This document shows, piece after piece, positions 62,373-64,000 of a DNA stretch of 64,000 bases. The stretch's first letter is position 1; each line of letters starts with the position of its first letter. The position numbers and the translations under genes were made by a program. This DNA comes from Calditrichota bacterium (GTDB lineage: Bacteria > Electryoneota > RPQS01). The stretch lies in assembly GCA_020637395.1 (NCBI GenBank), contig JACJWA010000003.1, forward strand, positions 1 to 64,000, in the 5' to 3' direction. Below the pieces are notes generated by a model. That model did not search any database and was not told the DNA's origin. It was given only the letters and a program-made list of their open reading frames with translations.

Positions 62373-64000
62373 CTATCGGGACACGTGCGAGGCTTCCTTG
62401 GCAAGATGCGGGGGCGGATCCGATACGAACAATCCGCCAGGCGGCGCCAACTGTATTGCTCCTCCCGGAAGCACTCTGAACTGCACGACCTCCAAGGTCT
62501 GGTCTCTGCCCAGCGTGCGGTCAAAGGTCTCCACCGACGTGCGATTCACCACGCGGACATTAAACGTCTGTTGCGAAATCTCATTGCCGCAATCCGACCA
62601 CCAATCCACCCACACCGTGTAGTCGCCCACCGGTGCCGTTTGCCAAAAAATATTCTCCGGCGTTCCGTTCTCGTAGTTGCCGCAGAGATTATCGCGGTCC
62701 AATTCTCCGCCCGTTGCGGTCTGCGAGTGACCAAAGTAGCAGCGCTCGCCCGAAGGTTCGTACACCCAGAGATCCAGGTCAATGGACTCCGTGTTGAACC
62801 ACTGCAAGGTAATTTGCACTTCTCCTGTTCCCACCGGAACTGAAGCGTCCGGTTCGCAATGACAGCGGCCCGCCGCGGGTGCCGCAATCGAACCGTCCGT
62901 TATGAATCCGTTCCAGTTCGCCGCGCAGCTTCCTCCTCCGTCCCACACCCTTCCGGATCCTTGGGTCACCGTGATCGTACGCATTTGATAACGCCACGTG
63001 CCATCGTTCGCGCGCTGCTGCATACAGATTGTGTAGAGGCCTTGCGGCACATAAAGCTGTATAGACTCACGCATCCCGAGAAGACTGGAACCACTCATGG
63101 CGTGCAAGCCAAGTTCGGGGATGTAGGATTGATCCTGTGCCGGATAAGCCAAGGTGTAACTCTCCACGCACAACGATGTGATGTCCGCAGAACCATTTTC
63201 CAAGTCAATGCATCCCCATCCGCCGGAATACCCCCCGGGCGTCGTGCGAACCGCTGCAAACCAAACCGAGAGTTCATAGGTCTGCGCCGTGATCGTTCCG
63301 GAAAACTCGTCGTAAAGGCCCGCAAAACACTCCAGTTGGCTTGTCGTCGGATTGATACGGTACAGACTGACTTCCTTGTTGGCAACGTCAGCGCCGTCCA
63401 GAAGAGGCACAGTGACCTCGACGGGATAGTTGAACACAAATCCGCCCGGAGTGCAGCGATAGTAGTTGGACACGCGCGTTTGACCCGGAGGGGGGGCCGC
63501 AGAGGCTGTTGTGTCCCGGGAAATCGAAAAGACCATGGCCGCAGTCTGGCCATGTTCAGAAAGCGGCACCGCACCTTCCGGAACATGAATGCTCGCACCG
63601 TAGCGTGTTGTAATGGTTCCTTGTTCCGTGCTGCGCACGACGCCGGAGGCGGCGTCCGCATTGGTTACCGTCAGGTCTTGCTCCGCGGATGACGATCTGC
63701 CCAGGCGATCATATCCCACCACCCGCAAATCGTAGTCGCCGTCGGCAATCGTTTCGCTGTTCCATTCCCAAACACTCGAAGGACTGCTGGCCGCAGGATT
63801 CGGATCCGTGTACATCGCCACTTCATCCACGAAATACACCACTCGATCCAACGCGTCGTTGTTCACATCATGCCCGAAAACCTCTACCCGCACCATGCCG
63901 CTCAGTTCTGTGCCCGCACCGGGGTTCAGAATAGTCAACGTCGGATTGCCGTCCTTCGGCTCGGTCGGCTCTTCGTCACAGGCGGTGATGACAATCAGCA
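62373..64000 (-). CDS. Ig-like domain lipoprotein, 5' end outside window
   Basis: The frame is open to the right edge. The last codons there read LIVITAC-DEEPTEP, the end of a lipoprotein signal with a lipobox cysteine, so only a few N-terminal residues are missing. The mature part (~540 residues) has a bacterial Ig-like domain (MVRVEVFGHDVNND ... DGDYDLRVVGYDRLG), a ZU5/Dex-like stretch (VPEGAVPL ... PVEVTVPLLDG) and a DUF2135-type region (LDLWVYEPSGERCYFGHSQT ... GDYTVWVDWW). It probably sits on the outer surface or in the periplasm. A perfect terminator follows the stop. Confidence 0.8.
   Translation of the reverse strand, partial: LIVITACDEEPTEPKDGNPTLTILNPGAGTELSGMVRVEVFGHDVNNDALDRVVYFVDEVAMYTDPNPAASSPSSVWEWNSETIADGDYDLRVVGYDRLGRSSSAEQDLTVTNADAASGVVRSTEQGTITTRYGASIHVPEGAVPLSEHGQTAAMVFSISRDTTASAAPPPGQTRVSNYYRCTPGGFVFNYPVEVTVPLLDGADVANKEVSLYRINPTTSQLECFAGLYDEFSGTITAQTYELSVWFAAVRTTPGGYSGGWGCIDLENGSADITSLCVESYTLAYPAQDQSYIPELGLHAMSGSSLLGMRESIQLYVPQGLYTICMQQRANDGTWRYQMRTITVTQGSGRVWDGGGSCAANWNGFITDGSIAAPAAGRCHCEPDASVPVGTGEVQITLQWFNTESIDLDLWVYEPSGERCYFGHSQTATGGELDRDNLCGNYENGTPENIFWQTAPVGDYTVWVDWWSDCGNEISQQTFNVRVVNRTSVETFDRTLGRDQTLEVVQFRVLPGGAIQLAPPGGLFVSDPPPHLAKEASHVSR

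Overview
The window looks like part of the genome of an uncultured, free-living bacterium of the Fibrobacteres-Chlorobi-Bacteroidetes (FCB) assemblage or a neighbouring candidate phylum. The main clue is the C-terminal 'FPNPFN...' secretion/sorting domain on two secreted proteins. This domain is typical of type IX secretion cargo, and here it comes with lipoproteins, leucine-rich repeats and strong GGAGG ribosome binding sites. The exact phylum cannot be set from the sequence alone. Left to right, base composition visibly moves from AT-richer (first ~6.6 kb) to GC-richer (after ~47.7 kb).

Region 1 (1-6.6 kb): a partial thermolysin-like secreted protease, a secreted type IX-sorted protein with two poly-G tracts, and a compact four-gene ubiquitin-like conjugation cassette on the minus strand. 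The cassette order is Ubl, E2-like protein with zinc knuckles, JAMM/JAB peptidase, E1-like ThiF enzyme, and it has a hairpin-rich leader. This cassette is the best candidate for an under-described system. Region 2 (6.6-14.8 kb): a metallophosphoesterase, two paralogous PEP/pyruvate-binding ATP-grasp proteins (one fused to a GAF-like and a nucleotidyltransferase domain), glutamate dehydrogenase and an Rrf2 regulator.

Region 3 (14.9-34.0 kb): molybdenum cofactor genes (moeA, a moaC-moaB fusion, mobA, moaA, a MOSC protein) diverge around a second Rrf2 regulator. They lead into one long respiratory nitrate reductase operon: dihaem cytochrome c, narG, narH, narJ, a narI-Rieske fusion, cytochrome b, monohaem cytochrome c, two NarK transporters and an Fe-S repair protein. 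The cofactor genes build the Mo-bisPGD centre of NarG. The cytochrome b, Rieske and cytochrome c subunits suggest a quinol-oxidising bc-type module physically tied to the nitrate reductase. The expected product is nitrite; no nitrite reductase is visible.

Region 4 (34.1-47.7 kb): a bidirectional NAD-linked [NiFe] hydrogenase (hoxEFUYH) with its maturation protease, a Ni-permease-like protein and hypFCDEAB, all in one minus-strand operon behind two tandem TGAACA palindromes. This block is bracketed by two direct repeats of 102 bp that end in the 3' half of a tRNA-Lys(CUU), and by two decayed IS3-family remnants. It looks like an integrated island.

Region 5 (47.7-64 kb): an apparent chromosomal backbone with a hybrid histidine kinase and orphan receiver, 1-pyrroline-5-carboxylate dehydrogenase, several secreted or lipoproteins, tRNA-Phe, and a lipoprotein running off the right end.
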